DNA of 64,000 nucleotides, taken from the IMG/VR virus record IMGVR_UViG_3300017963_000016, positions 29,472 to 93,471 of that record; one strand, 5' to 3'. Positions within the stretch are counted from its first letter, which is position 1, and each line of letters starts with the position of its first letter. This DNA comes from a virus. Positions 24,732 to 32,912 of the stretch are shown piece after piece. Made by a program: the position numbers and the translations under genes. The notes beneath the pieces are model-generated. The model was not told where the DNA came from, ran no database searches, and saw only the letters and a list, made by a program, of their open reading frames with translations.

Positions 24732-24996
24732 TTGAATTATCAACTCCATAGATTTTATGATAATGCTCTATACTCATTTCTCCTTTAGCAACTTTTATAA
24801 AGTCTTTAAGTCTCTGAGTTATTGGAGATTTATTAGTTCCTTTACAGAATGGGCATTTCTCAACATTTATAGGAGCAAATATATATAATCTAAATTCAAT
24901 CTCCTTTTCATTCACTTTAAACCAATATAATTTACACTCAGAGCAATAATAAACCTGGTTTGAAATATTTGAGGAAATATGTTTATGTTTTTCCAT
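24721..24996 (-). CDS. Zinc-ribbon small protein
   Basis: This 91-residue protein has VYYCSECKLYWF near the N-terminus and CPFCKG at about residue 50, together a zinc ribbon like that of the gene at 6983. AAGGAGATG precedes the start, and TAATG joins it to the gene upstream. Confidence 0.7.
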   Translation of the reverse strand: MEKHKHISSNISNQVYYCSECKLYWFKVNEKEIEFRLYIFAPINVEKCPFCKGTNKSPITQRLKDFIKVAKGEMSIEHYHKIYGVDNSNGI

Positions 24997-25157
24997 TAAT
25001 CTAACATCTCCTTAATTTTATCTTCTAATCTCTCATCAATTATTTTATCTATTTTATTTAATGTTTTACACATCCTATTTAAGATATAGTCAAAACACTT
25101 ATCCTGCTTTCCTTTATTACATATATCATAAAATTTACATTTCCATTTTTTACTCAT
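24996..25157 (-). CDS. Small Cys-containing protein
   Basis: This 53-residue frame starts MSKKWKCKFYDICNKGKQDKC, a possible metal site, then has a charged helix. It begins at the ATGA overlap with the gene upstream and ends at the TAATG overlap with the gene downstream, which strongly supports coupled translation although no ribosome site is seen. Confidence 0.62.
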   Translation of the reverse strand: MSKKWKCKFYDICNKGKQDKCFDYILNRMCKTLNKIDKIIDERLEDKIKEMLD

Positions 25158-25324
25158 GGTAATTTCACTAAGATTTGGTTATTTTCTAATAATTTTAGCT
25201 TAATTGCTCTAGATTTATCTATAGTTGTATCAATACCAGGCATTTCATAGATTTTCTCAATAGCCTTATATACCTCAGGGTCGTAGATTCTGAGTAATCC
25301 ATTATTCTGAAATTTAACTTTCAT
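25154..25324 (-). CDS. Small hypothetical protein
   Basis: This 56-residue gene has CAGGAGG 9 bases before the ATG at 25324 and an ATGA overlap with the membrane gene upstream. The sequence (MKVKFQNNGLLRIYDPEVY...) is beta-alpha type. Not recognised. Confidence 0.65.
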   Translation of the reverse strand: MKVKFQNNGLLRIYDPEVYKAIEKIYEMPGIDTTIDKSRAIKLKLLENNQILVKLP

Positions 25325-25758
25325 TGTTTTTGGCCTCCTGGAATTTTATAGGCATATCTATCCTCTTTTGACTTATCAGAATATTTCTCCTCCAATGTTT
25401 TAATATTTAAAGCTAATTCATTTACATTTCTATTGAATACAAATTTAATACAAATGTTAAAATTTCCCTCTAATGAGGAGCCTGTGTATATACAAGATTC
25501 ATGCTTTAAATTAAAATAAGAGCAACAATAACAGCCTAAAAACTCAGTATGAAGTTTATTTCTTTTGAATCTTAAGGAAATTAATGAATCCACTATTATT
25601 AAGCCTATTAGCAATACTAAGATATAGCTATGAAATTCCATAAATAGCATTAAGGCTAAGATTACTATAAAAATAGTAATTACTATAAGGAAATTTTTAA
25701 TTTCTTTATTCTCTTCAAACTTCTTATTTCCATTTACCATTCTCATTATTTTATCCAT
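25321..25758 (-). CDS. Membrane protein with Cys cluster
   Basis: This 145-residue protein's residues 22-62 form two adjacent membrane helices. A soluble tail follows with CYCCSYF and later single Cys residues, a possible metal site at the membrane face. GGAG precedes the ATG. Confidence 0.68.
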   Translation of the reverse strand: MDKIMRMVNGNKKFEENKEIKNFLIVITIFIVILALMLFMEFHSYILVLLIGLIIVDSLISLRFKRNKLHTEFLGCYCCSYFNLKHESCIYTGSSLEGNFNICIKFVFNRNVNELALNIKTLEEKYSDKSKEDRYAYKIPGGQKQ

Positions 25759-25951
25759 TTCTTTCAGCTCCTTTTGATTTAATTACAAGAGGAAGAGCCT
25801 GGTAATCCAGGCTCTTTTCTTTCCTCTCTGAAAAAATACTCTCAATTTGGTTATTACTATGATTTTTTGATAATTGTTTACCTGAGACTTTCTTACTATA
25901 TTTAAAATAACAAATATCCAGGTATTCTTTCAATTTTTTAAATAATTTCAT
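25751..25951 (-). CDS. Small basic hypothetical protein
   Basis: The ATG at 25951 has GGAG eight bases upstream, lying in the first of three 22-base tandem units. The 66-residue protein is Lys-rich (MKLFKKLKEYLDICYFKY). Not recognised. Confidence 0.62.
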   Translation of the reverse strand: MKLFKKLKEYLDICYFKYSKKVSGKQLSKNHSNNQIESIFSERKEKSLDYQALPLVIKSKGAERNG

Positions 25952-26017
25952 TTCTTTCACTCCTATTGATAATTTCTTTCACTCCTATTGATAATTTCTT
26001 TCACTCCTATTGATAAT
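25952..26017. repeat. 22-base tandem repeat, three units
   Basis: Three identical units follow one another without gap. On the coding strand each unit holds AGGAGTGAAAGAAAT, that is a ribosome site plus the start region of the gene at 25951. Because 22 is not a multiple of three, the upstream gene reads the copies in different frames at its C-terminus. Confidence 0.9.
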
Positions 26018-26214
26018 TTCTGATTTGATGTAAATTTATGAATATAAACTACTCTTAAATTATGCTCTTCCTTAATCATTTGAATAAGCTCTTGAATATC
26101 TAATTCCTCTAAAACCCTATCATGTATCATAACTGTTATATCAACTAACTTTAAATCCTCATCTAAAATTTGATCTGTTATTTCATTCTCTTCCCTAATT
26201 ATTATTTCATTCAT
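25963..26214 (-). CDS. Small acidic hypothetical protein
   Basis: This 83-residue protein's first 60 residues are acidic and helical (NEITDQILDEDLKLVDI). The last 18 residues are coded by the tandem repeat in shifting frames and are unlikely to be ancestral. GGAG lies 14 bases before the ATG at 26214. Confidence 0.62.
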   Translation of the reverse strand: MNEIIIREENEITDQILDEDLKLVDITVMIHDRVLEELDIQELIQMIKEEHNLRVVYIHKFTSNQKLSIGVKEIINRSERNYQ

Positions 26215-26222
26215 TCTTTTTA

Positions 26223-26651
26223 TCAACTCTCCTGTTTTAATTTCTCAATAGAATTACATTGACAACAGTATAACTCAATATTCTCATTATTCCATAATTG
26301 AATCATATCCCTCACTTTTTCTCTATTAGAATCAATATATTTTACATTACTTAGGTAATATTCATAGAAATTAAGTATTTTATTACAATTAAAGCATAGT
26401 CCATATTTTATTTCTTTTAACTCTCTCTCAATGATTAGATTATCAATTATAGTATAAAGATAACTTTCAGGAACAGATAATTTATTGAAATTGCTTTTAA
26501 AAACACTAAAAATAATTACAGGGATTATAACAAAATCTATATAAAAAACAATTATAAAGAAATTAGGGAAATAATAAGAAAAAATAATTGATATATACAT
26601 TGAGAAAACCCATATAATATATAAAATAGGAATTAATATTTTTTCTTTCAT
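26223..26651 (-). CDS. Membrane protein with zinc ribbon
   Basis: This 142-residue protein has two membrane helices in the first 55 residues, then a soluble part with CFNCNK and CCQCNS, a split zinc ribbon. The ATG at 26651 has GGAGG eight bases upstream. It is similar in plan to the membrane/Cys gene at 25321. Confidence 0.68.
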   Translation of the reverse strand: MKEKILIPILYIIWVFSMYISIIFSYYFPNFFIIVFYIDFVIIPVIIFSVFKSNFNKLSVPESYLYTIIDNLIIERELKEIKYGLCFNCNKILNFYEYYLSNVKYIDSNREKVRDMIQLWNNENIELYCCQCNSIEKLKQES

Positions 26652-26857
26652 TCTGTTGGCCTCCAATTATGATTACAACTATTACAATGATTATAATTGA
26701 GGATATCTAATCTCCCATCATTAAATTGCTGATCTTGATATTTTGAGATTATATTTACCGAATTACAGATAGGGCATTTCTCAAGAGAATCGGAGAGAGG
26801 CTTTTCAGCCTCTCCCCTGTGTTGCTCCTTTATATATGGGTTTTGTGGATTAGCCAT
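26648..26857 (-). CDS. Zinc-ribbon small protein
   Basis: This 69-residue protein has CPICNS and CNSCNHNW, 28 residues apart, a rubredoxin/zinc-ribbon type knuckle pair ending in NWRPTE. The ATG at 26857 is set by AGGAGG seven bases upstream. A seven-pair hairpin at 26795-26814 lies within the coding sequence. Confidence 0.7.
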   Translation of the reverse strand: MANPQNPYIKEQHRGEAEKPLSDSLEKCPICNSVNIISKYQDQQFNDGRLDILNYNHCNSCNHNWRPTE

Positions 26858-26868
26858 ATTCATTCCTC

Positions 26869-27045
26869 CTATTCAATTATTTCTTTCTTAATTTCAATTG
26901 TTTTTATTTCGTAATCGTGAATTTCTTGGTTTTTTATTAAAATATTTTCTAATTTTTCCAATACTTCTTTTATATCTTCATTCTTGAATGCTCTTTCATT
27001 ATTCATTGTTATATCAAGATTTATTATTATCTTACTATTTTCCAT
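26869..27045 (-). CDS. Small hypothetical protein
   Basis: This 58-residue protein has a beta strand (KIIINLDITM) followed by charged helix. GGAG precedes the ATG at 27045. Not recognised. Confidence 0.58.
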   Translation of the reverse strand: MENSKIIINLDITMNNERAFKNEDIKEVLEKLENILIKNQEIHDYEIKTIEIKKEIIE

Positions 27046-27187
27046 TTCTCTTTTCTCCCTCACTAATAGCATTTTTAATTAATTGACAAAAAGGCTCTTG
27101 GTTTAATTTAAAATGACAAACTTCTTTATATATATGATTTGGATTACAGTCTCCTCTACATAAGGCCTGGTTAAGTTTACTAATCAT
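27035..27187 (-). CDS. Mini Cys/His protein
   Basis: This 50-residue protein contains CRGDCNPNH, C.H and C in a pattern suited to one zinc ion. It overlaps the end of the upstream gene by eight bases and the start of the next by eleven. The ribosome site is weak. Confidence 0.55.
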   Translation of the reverse strand: MISKLNQALCRGDCNPNHIYKEVCHFKLNQEPFCQLIKNAISEGEKRNGK

Positions 27188-27569
27188 TCTTATTTCTCAC
27201 TATCCTCTGATCTTGTAATGTAAAACCTAATTTCTCTGCTAAAATATGTAAATGATCATAAAACCAACTCTGAGAGCATTTCAAATATCTTAAAGTAAAT
27301 TCTATAGGAGTATGATCTGAAAATTCTAACATTCTTTCCATTCTTTCAATCATAACCTCTAAGGGAGGCTCCAGGTTTGATGAGGAGAGTTTTTCATTCC
27401 TCCAAGATTCAAATCTTTCTAATAATTTAAAAGTCTCAGGTATAGTAAAATAATTCTGAATACACTTTTCAAATACTTCCTCTTTTGTCCTCCCAAAAAA
27501 GCCAATTAACTCCTCAGCTAATTTAGAATAAATTGGTAATACTTTTATTTCAAATTTTTCTTTCTCCAT
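27180..27569 (-). CDS. Hypothetical protein with HTH-like C-terminus
   Basis: This 129-residue helical protein's residues 85-120 (TLRYLKCSQSWFYDHLHILA) resemble a helix-turn-helix. AGAGG precedes the start. Function is unknown. Confidence 0.64.
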   Translation of the reverse strand: MEKEKFEIKVLPIYSKLAEELIGFFGRTKEEVFEKCIQNYFTIPETFKLLERFESWRNEKLSSSNLEPPLEVMIERMERMLEFSDHTPIEFTLRYLKCSQSWFYDHLHILAEKLGFTLQDQRIVRNKND

Positions 27570-27570
27570 T

Positions 27571-28272
27571 TTAATCCTCTTTTAATATATTATATTCAAA
27601 TCCACATATAAAGCAAATAATGGAATGTTCTAAGGTTAAGGGATAATGCCTTTCTTCTGAATTACAACTAGGGCATTTTGGATTTAATTCTCTAATCCTT
27701 TTTTCAGTTTTTATAGCAATAGGATGAGAAAATAGTAAACCATGTATTTCATTAGTGTTTAAAGAAATTTGATGATCAATAATTAATACAAATTGAAGTT
27801 GATCAAGAGAAATCTCAGGATTTTTATTAACATAATCGAATAAGAAATCTCTTAGCTCTTTTGTTATTTTAGGATGAGAGGCTTGATTTATTTTTTCATG
27901 TATCTTTCTAATATCTTTTACTCCTTTCATTGAAGTATATTCTAAAACTTCTATATTAGCTGTCTCATATTTCTTTTCATTATCATTTGGATATTTATTA
28001 TATAATTCAGGCATTTCATCCCATGAGTGATCTGCTTTAAGTAAAATCTCAGCAATATCTCTCCATTTATTTCTTATAAATGTGTAATCTATGTTATCTT
28101 TATTATATTCGGTATTAAGCTGATTTCCTAATTTAAGGGATTCAATGTATTTACCAAGCATATTATATAATTCTTTTAGATCAATTGTTTTATCTAATTT
28201 TAATAATAAATATTCAGGCTCTTTTTTTCTCAAAATAGCTCCTTGATTAACAAATTCTTTTTGATTACTCAT
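27571..28272 (-). CDS. Protein with C-terminal zinc ribbon
   Basis: This 233-residue protein ends in CPSCNSEER ... CFICGFEY, a TFIIS/TFIIB-like ribbon. The middle is helical and acidic. A transcription- or DNA-related role is plausible but not shown. The ribosome site is weak (GAGG). Confidence 0.68.
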   Translation of the reverse strand: MSNQKEFVNQGAILRKKEPEYLLLKLDKTIDLKELYNMLGKYIESLKLGNQLNTEYNKDNIDYTFIRNKWRDIAEILLKADHSWDEMPELYNKYPNDNEKKYETANIEVLEYTSMKGVKDIRKIHEKINQASHPKITKELRDFLFDYVNKNPEISLDQLQFVLIIDHQISLNTNEIHGLLFSHPIAIKTEKRIRELNPKCPSCNSEERHYPLTLEHSIICFICGFEYNILKED

Positions 28273-28277
28273 TTTAC

Positions 28278-28745
28278 CTAAACCTCAAAAAAGTTATTCT
28301 CTATTATTTTTCTTGTTTGTTTAATCTTTTCTTCTAATCTTTCTGGATTTTCTATTAGATAATCTTCTTTCTTTAGATTCCCAATAAAATTGTTTAGATC
28401 ACTTTCTTTAATATGCTCCGCTATGTTTTTAGAACTCCAGAGTAATGATCTAAGAGTATAGCTTAAAGCTTTTGTAATAGTATTTACTTCCTCTTCATAT
28501 CTTATATTATTATAGAAATGAAAATTACAGAATGGGCAAAACATCCAGGCCATTGATTCCTCATTATTTTCTATTCCCTTATCATAGTAAACCCAATTTC
28601 CAAACAAACCCTGAACTTTAAGAAAGATATGGTTATAGCTTGTATAATTGGAATAGAATTTAATTTTCTTTTCTTTATATAATATCTCTAAATTACTACA
28701 GCAAAAGAAAATCCAATTTCCTTTCTCATCCTTATCTATTTTCAA
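28278..28745 (-). CDS. Hypothetical protein with split zinc knuckle
   Basis: This 155-residue protein has FFCCSN near residue 15 and FCPFCNF near residue 70, joined by beta-type sequence, then a helical tail. It starts at TTG in a TTGA overlap. Not recognised. Confidence 0.64.
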   Translation of the reverse strand: MKIDKDEKGNWIFFCCSNLEILYKEKKIKFYSNYTSYNHIFLKVQGLFGNWVYYDKGIENNEESMAWMFCPFCNFHFYNNIRYEEEVNTITKALSYTLRSLLWSSKNIAEHIKESDLNNFIGNLKKEDYLIENPERLEEKIKQTRKIIENNFFEV

Positions 28746-29419
28746 AACAACTCATCCTCATACTCTTCTATTAATTTAGTATTACAATATATACAATTTA
28801 CCAAAGGAAATAGGCCATAAAATTCCTCAGGGTCGTAAACCTCTCCTGTTATTATATTTCCAACTTTCTTAGGAATAACAGCATGGTTATAAGATAACTC
28901 ATAAACATCATTACAGTTATAATATTGAGGAGCATTACTCAGAGTGAAAAAACCTAATAATGTTGCTTTCTCTAAATCCTTACAGCAGAATTTATATTTA
29001 TTTAAATGAATTAATTGCTCCTGAGAAAAATATTTAATATTAAAGTTGGCTCCAGGCTCATTATTATAATTGATATTTTTTAAATCAAATTCAAATTTAG
29101 TTGGTTTAAAGCAAAAACAACACTTATCAATTACCAAAGAATAATAATCAGAATCCTTTTGATAAGGCTCTAAATTAAATTGCTCTAAACTAATTTCTGG
29201 AAATGGCTCTAAATTCTTTTCAAGAATGGATTTTGGAATAAAATGATTTATAACAATCTTACTATTCCTTATAGTTAAGAGGCCTCTTATAACTGAATCA
29301 TATAGCTCATAACAGCAAAACTTAATATTTTCCTGAATAAAATAAGCTATAGCTTTCAAAATATCCTGCTGATCAAACTTACAATCCATTAACCAATTTA
29401 TTTTTCCTGTATTATTCAT
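28742..29419 (-). CDS. Cys-rich hypothetical protein
   Basis: This 225-residue protein has CC, CCFC, CC and CIYC pairs spread over its length, suggesting two zinc sites. An ATGA overlap with the upstream gene and lack of ribosome site suggest coupling. It shares no clear alignment with the other Cys-rich families here. Confidence 0.66.
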   Translation of the reverse strand: MNNTGKINWLMDCKFDQQDILKAIAYFIQENIKFCCYELYDSVIRGLLTIRNSKIVINHFIPKSILEKNLEPFPEISLEQFNLEPYQKDSDYYSLVIDKCCFCFKPTKFEFDLKNINYNNEPGANFNIKYFSQEQLIHLNKYKFCCKDLEKATLLGFFTLSNAPQYYNCNDVYELSYNHAVIPKKVGNIITGEVYDPEEFYGLFPLVNCIYCNTKLIEEYEDELF

Positions 29420-29685
29420 AATAAACTATTGAATATGTTAATTAGTATCTTATTATGTTCTGGTATTTTAATATCATTTTCATTAAACTTTTTTAAAAAC
29501 TCATCTTGAATCTCTTTTACTTCCTCTCTGAATGAAAACATTTGCTCTTTAGTGAGTAATGTTTCAGCTCTTTTCATCATATCTGATAATATTTTGATAT
29601 TATTAGAATCTGGAAAGAATAAAATCTCCTGCTTTAACATCATTTCTAAATGTTCTTTTATTGCTTTAATTATTTGGTTATTCAT
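29416..29685 (-). CDS. Small helical protein
   Basis: This 89-residue, amphipathic and acidic protein (EMLLKQEILFF, KEIQDEFLKKF) is of uncertain start: GAGG is close to the ATG at 29685, and a GTG lies three codons earlier. Not recognised. Confidence 0.6.
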   Translation of the reverse strand: MNNQIIKAIKEHLEMMLKQEILFFPDSNNIKILSDMMKRAETLLTKEQMFSFREEVKEIQDEFLKKFNENDIKIPEHNKILINIFNSLL

Positions 29686-30112
29686 ATTCCTCACTTAAAT
29701 CAATTATATCTAAAGCATTTTTTATACAAATTATTTTTATAGGCTCATAATCATAGTTCTTTTGAACTTCTTTTATACAGTCTAATATAGTAGAAAATGT
29801 TTTGATTACATCAGTAAATATTATATATGGAGCTTTAACTCTCCCATCAATTATAGTTTTAAGCTCTGGATTATAATGATATACAATAATCTTATCTTGG
29901 ATTAATTGAGTAATGGCCATTCCTATCTTGCCAATACTTATTATTACTAAATCCTCAAAAATATCCTTAGCAATTAAAAACTCCCTCTTTAATAATTCAG
30001 CAATTTTTAATTTATCTTCAGGAGTAATTTTTTCAAAATTATAATATTGATCTGTTTTTAATCCTGAACTTAGTTGTATTTTTCCATTTATAGTATATTT
30101 GTCAATATCCAT
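29678..30112 (-). CDS. Orotate-phosphoribosyltransferase-like protein, degenerate
   Basis: Residues 9-25 (NGKIQLSSGLKTDQYYN) match the N-terminal SSGxxS/TxxY element of orotate phosphoribosyltransferases, and residues 97-108 (IFTDVIKTFSTI) sit where the PRPP loop should be. The loop lacks the second acidic residue and the glycines (DDVxTxGxS), and the protein, at 144 residues, is shorter than OPRT (about 200). It may bind a nucleotide without catalysis, or use a different substrate. AGAGGAG precedes the start. Confidence 0.68.
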   Translation of the reverse strand: MDIDKYTINGKIQLSSGLKTDQYYNFEKITPEDKLKIAELLKREFLIAKDIFEDLVIISIGKIGMAITQLIQDKIIVYHYNPELKTIIDGRVKAPYIIFTDVIKTFSTILDCIKEVQKNYDYEPIKIICIKNALDIIDLSEEYE

Positions 30113-30123
30113 GATTATCTCCT

Positions 30124-30414
30124 CTATTTTAATTTAAATTCTTTTTTACATGAATTACATGAATAAGTATTTTCACTTTTATAGGTAATACTCTGAGATT
30201 TACAATGAATACAATTTAAGCTTTTTTGATATTCAATTTTTATAGTAAATACTTCTTTCTCTTTTGAAATATTAACATTAATCCCTAAACCTTGTTTTAT
30301 TCCTTTAATAGAATATTTAGATAATTTATTTAGTTTAAATCTTTTATCTGATTCTAAAGCCTTTTTTATTAGGTCAGCTAGATATATTATTTCCTCCTCT
30401 ATCCATTCTAACAT
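30124..30414 (-). CDS. Small protein with C-terminal zinc ribbon
   Basis: This 96-residue protein's last 30 residues, CIHCKSQSITY ... CNSCKKEF, form a zinc ribbon. The N-terminus is helical. AGGAGG precedes the ATG. It lies just downstream of the C5 methylase. Confidence 0.7.
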   Translation of the reverse strand: MLEWIEEEIIYLADLIKKALESDKRFKLNKLSKYSIKGIKQGLGINVNISKEKEVFTIKIEYQKSLNCIHCKSQSITYKSENTYSCNSCKKEFKLK

Positions 30415-30417
30415 CTT

Positions 30418-31377
30418 TTATTCCTCCTGAATAAACTCCATTAAATTAAATTTATTATTATTTACTCCATTAATTTCTAAAGCTAACTGATAAGAGAAAT
30501 ATGGAGGAACTGAATTTCCGATCATCTTATACTGATTTGTAAGGCTCCCGGATATTTTATATGAATCAGGGAATGTTTGGATTCTCATTAATTCTCTAGG
30601 TGTAAATCTCCTGAGATTTACTTTTCTTTCTTCCTCACTTTCCAGGCTTAAATTGATATTTTGATTTCTCCTGATCAATTTAAAGTCATCTTTTGTTGTT
30701 ATAGTTCTACATGGCTCATCAAGAATTTGCTCTCCATGTTTAGTATAGAAAGAATCTTTTACTTCAGAGTCTCTTGGGATAAGTCTCTTATTTAATTTAT
30801 CTGAGTATTCTTGAGGAGGCATATCCCTTAAGGCTTTTCTAACAATATTCCATTTATGAATCTTATTTCCAAATAGATCAATTCCTCCTAGTTTTGAATG
30901 AGTTGGTTTTAATCTTTTGAAAGCTCCTGAGAAAGCTCTAACTCTGAATTGAGGAATAGCATAATTAACAAGATCATACTCAGCTATTATTGGGATTGTT
31001 ATATTGAATGTTCCTCTTTTTAGTAATGGAATTATTTGGGATACATTTTCCATTATCCAATATTTAGGCTTAATTACCTCAATCCATTTAAGAAATACTT
31101 TAACTAACTCCATTCCCTTATCTTTAAGGCTCCTGAAATTTGCTATTGATAACTCCTTACATGGAGGAGAGCCTATAATGAAATCAATCTTATCTCCTAA
31201 GAAATCATAGGGATTAAGCTCTCTAATATCAGCCAATATAAACTCAGAATCAATATTATCAGTATAAGACTTTTTTACAAATTTCCAATTGTCAATAGCA
31301 TATAATATTTTAAATCCTGCTTTTATGAATCCCAATGAAAAGCCTCCCATTCCTGAAAATAAATCTATTCCATTCAT
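30418..31377 (-). CDS. C5-cytosine DNA methyltransferase
   Basis: It transfers a methyl group to cytosine C5 in DNA. The conserved motifs are in place: LFSGMGGFSLGF (motif I, 6-17), GSPPC with catalytic Cys73 (69-73), ENV (110-112), PQFRVR (142-147) and GNSVPP near the C-terminus. Length 319 is at the short end, so the target-recognition region is compact. The specificity is unknown; CCWGG sites seem over-represented in this window. It starts at the ATGA overlap with the upstream gene. No restriction partner is adjacent. Confidence 0.93.
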   Translation of the reverse strand: MNGIDLFSGMGGFSLGFIKAGFKILYAIDNWKFVKKSYTDNIDSEFILADIRELNPYDFLGDKIDFIIGSPPCKELSIANFRSLKDKGMELVKVFLKWIEVIKPKYWIMENVSQIIPLLKRGTFNITIPIIAEYDLVNYAIPQFRVRAFSGAFKRLKPTHSKLGGIDLFGNKIHKWNIVRKALRDMPPQEYSDKLNKRLIPRDSEVKDSFYTKHGEQILDEPCRTITTKDDFKLIRRNQNINLSLESEEERKVNLRRFTPRELMRIQTFPDSYKISGSLTNQYKMIGNSVPPYFSYQLALEINGVNNNKFNLMEFIQEE

Positions 31378-31778
31378 TCTATTTTTATATTATATTTATT
31401 TGCTAATTCTAATAATGGTTTTAATTCTTTTTTTAATTGTTTTTTCCATTGCCTCTGTTGTTTTTCAGGCAGAAATATTCTCTCATTACAATCTTTAATG
31501 TATATTTGCTTTTCTTTAATTTTTCTAATTAAATCAGGAGTAAAATATTTTATATCCTGGATTGAAATTATTTTAAAGTTTTCTTTTAACTCTATTATTT
31601 TGTTTTTACCTACTCTCAAGCAATCCTCAAGAGAGCTTAAATGAGATTCTAAGCATTGAGCATTTTCCTTATCTATAAAATTGGCCATTACTCTTAAAGC
31701 TTTAAAGCTTACATTCATAGAGTCGAAAAGGAAATCCATTAATCCCTCAAAATCCTCAATTGTTTTTATTTCAGGCAT
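31374..31778 (-). CDS. Helical hypothetical protein
   Basis: This 134-residue protein has four or five helices and a basic C-terminal half (KQQRQWKKQLKKELK). It is translated just before the C5 methylase and coupled to it by ATGA. AAGGAG precedes its start. Partner or regulator of the methylase is possible. Confidence 0.66.
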   Translation of the reverse strand: MPEIKTIEDFEGLMDFLFDSMNVSFKALRVMANFIDKENAQCLESHLSSLEDCLRVGKNKIIELKENFKIISIQDIKYFTPDLIRKIKEKQIYIKDCNERIFLPEKQQRQWKKQLKKELKPLLELANKYNIKIE

Positions 31779-31792
31779 ATTTCATTCACTCC

Positions 31793-32281
31793 TTAGTATT
31801 TAACTTTAAGCTCCTCCCTTAATTTTAAATGTAATGATAATTGATCAATTAATTTAAGATGTTGTTTATTCATTCTTTCTAATTGAGTATAAGTATTAGT
31901 TAAATCATTAAATTGTTTCTTTAGCTCTTTAAACTCAGGATGATCTTCATAGATAATCATTGGTTTTATGTAATCATTAACTTTTAAGCGTAATATATAT
32001 ATATATATAAATGTTTTATAGCCTCCTCCATTGTCGCAAAATACTCCATAGCCAAATGACTTAACCTCTTCTTTAGCCTCTCTCCAATATTCCCAAAACC
32101 AATTAAAGAACTCTCCCTCAGATAACCATTCAACAACATCTTTCCTACCATAATACCATCTAATGACTGATGTATTACCTCTTCTGATATATTCTTGAAT
32201 AGCCATAACCTTTAATCTTTCAGCTCTGCTTTCTAAAGAAAGTATTTGAACATCTGAAATAAATGGCCTGGATTCAGTAAT
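31793..32281 (-). CDS. Hypothetical protein with probable ATT start
   Basis: The frame continues without stop for 25 codons before the first ATG (32206) and reads as ordinary protein (TESRPFISDVQILSLESRAE). AGGAGG lies seven bases before an ATT at 32281, two bases after the upstream stop, whereas the ATG has no ribosome site. I therefore extend the gene to 162 residues. A Trp-rich segment (EWLSEGEFFNWFWEYW) and a C-terminal coiled coil are visible; no family is recognised. Confidence 0.62.
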   Translation of the reverse strand: MTESRPFISDVQILSLESRAERLKVMAIQEYIRRGNTSVIRWYYGRKDVVEWLSEGEFFNWFWEYWREAKEEVKSFGYGVFCDNGGGYKTFIYIYILRLKVNDYIKPMIIYEDHPEFKELKKQFNDLTNTYTQLERMNKQHLKLIDQLSLHLKLREELKVKY

Positions 32282-32283
32282 TA

Positions 32284-32718
32284 TTATTCCTCCTCCTTTA
32301 GTTTTATTAAGTGTAGTTCCTCAAGAATGTTCATATCAATTAGCATATCTTTTGTTTTATTAGTTAAGTCTAATGAGAATCCTTTTTCTGTTGCTCTCTC
32401 AAAAAGCAACTCTCTTGAAATACTACATTGCTTTTCTCTTAGAAAGGAAAGAAGATCATTCATTATCATTTCCATTTCTTTATTATCTCTCAGTTTATTT
32501 TCAAGAGACTCTTCTTTAATATCTATAAAGTATCTTAAGAATTCCATTATCAATTTTGCTCTCTCACGATCTAAGATTATCTCATTCAGATATTTCTTTT
32601 TTCTAAACCAAGATCGTTTATAGATTGTTAATGATACCTCATCAAAATCTTTTAGATATTCAAATCTGAGAATTTCACATAAACAGGAACATTCAATAAA
32701 TATTTTAGGCTCAGCCAT
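32284..32718 (-). CDS. Hypothetical protein with winged-helix-like C-terminus
   Basis: This 144-residue protein's N-terminal part (IECSCLCEILRFEYLKDFDE) resembles small phage proteins of unknown role. Residues 90-140 look like a winged helix (SISRELLFERATEKGFSL). GGAGGAGG precedes the ATG at 32718. Confidence 0.66.
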   Translation of the reverse strand: MAEPKIFIECSCLCEILRFEYLKDFDEVSLTIYKRSWFRKKKYLNEIILDRERAKLIMEFLRYFIDIKEESLENKLRDNKEMEMIMNDLLSFLREKQCSISRELLFERATEKGFSLDLTNKTKDMLIDMNILEELHLIKLKEEE

Positions 32719-32719
32719 T

Positions 32720-32911
32720 TTAATTTCCTCCTCCAAAATTAATTATTGTAATTACTATAGTAAGCATAATTAATTGAATAATGAATAATATTACTAAAAA
32801 GAAAAAAAAGAACTTAGAGAATGAATTATTATCAAAGTCTTTGCTGTAATCTATTCCAAAAAATACTATTCCAAAAAAATTGATTATTAAAGCTAGTATA
32901 ATAAAAATCAT
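32720..32911 (-). CDS. Two-pass small membrane protein
   Basis: This 63-residue protein has two membrane helices (residues 2-20 and 36-58) joined by an acidic loop. CAGGAGG precedes the start. Function is unknown. Confidence 0.66.
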   Translation of the reverse strand: MIFIILALIINFFGIVFFGIDYSKDFDNNSFSKFFFFFLVILFIIQLIMLTIVITIINFGGGN

Positions 32912-32912
32912 T

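Noticed and set aside
26795-26814. Seven-pair hairpin GAGAGGC/GCCTCTC
   Set aside because: It lies inside a zinc-ribbon gene and is not followed by a T-run; codon content explains it.
29678-30112. Active orotate phosphoribosyltransferase (pyrE)
   Set aside because: The PRPP loop lacks its second acidic residue and glycines, and the protein is too short.
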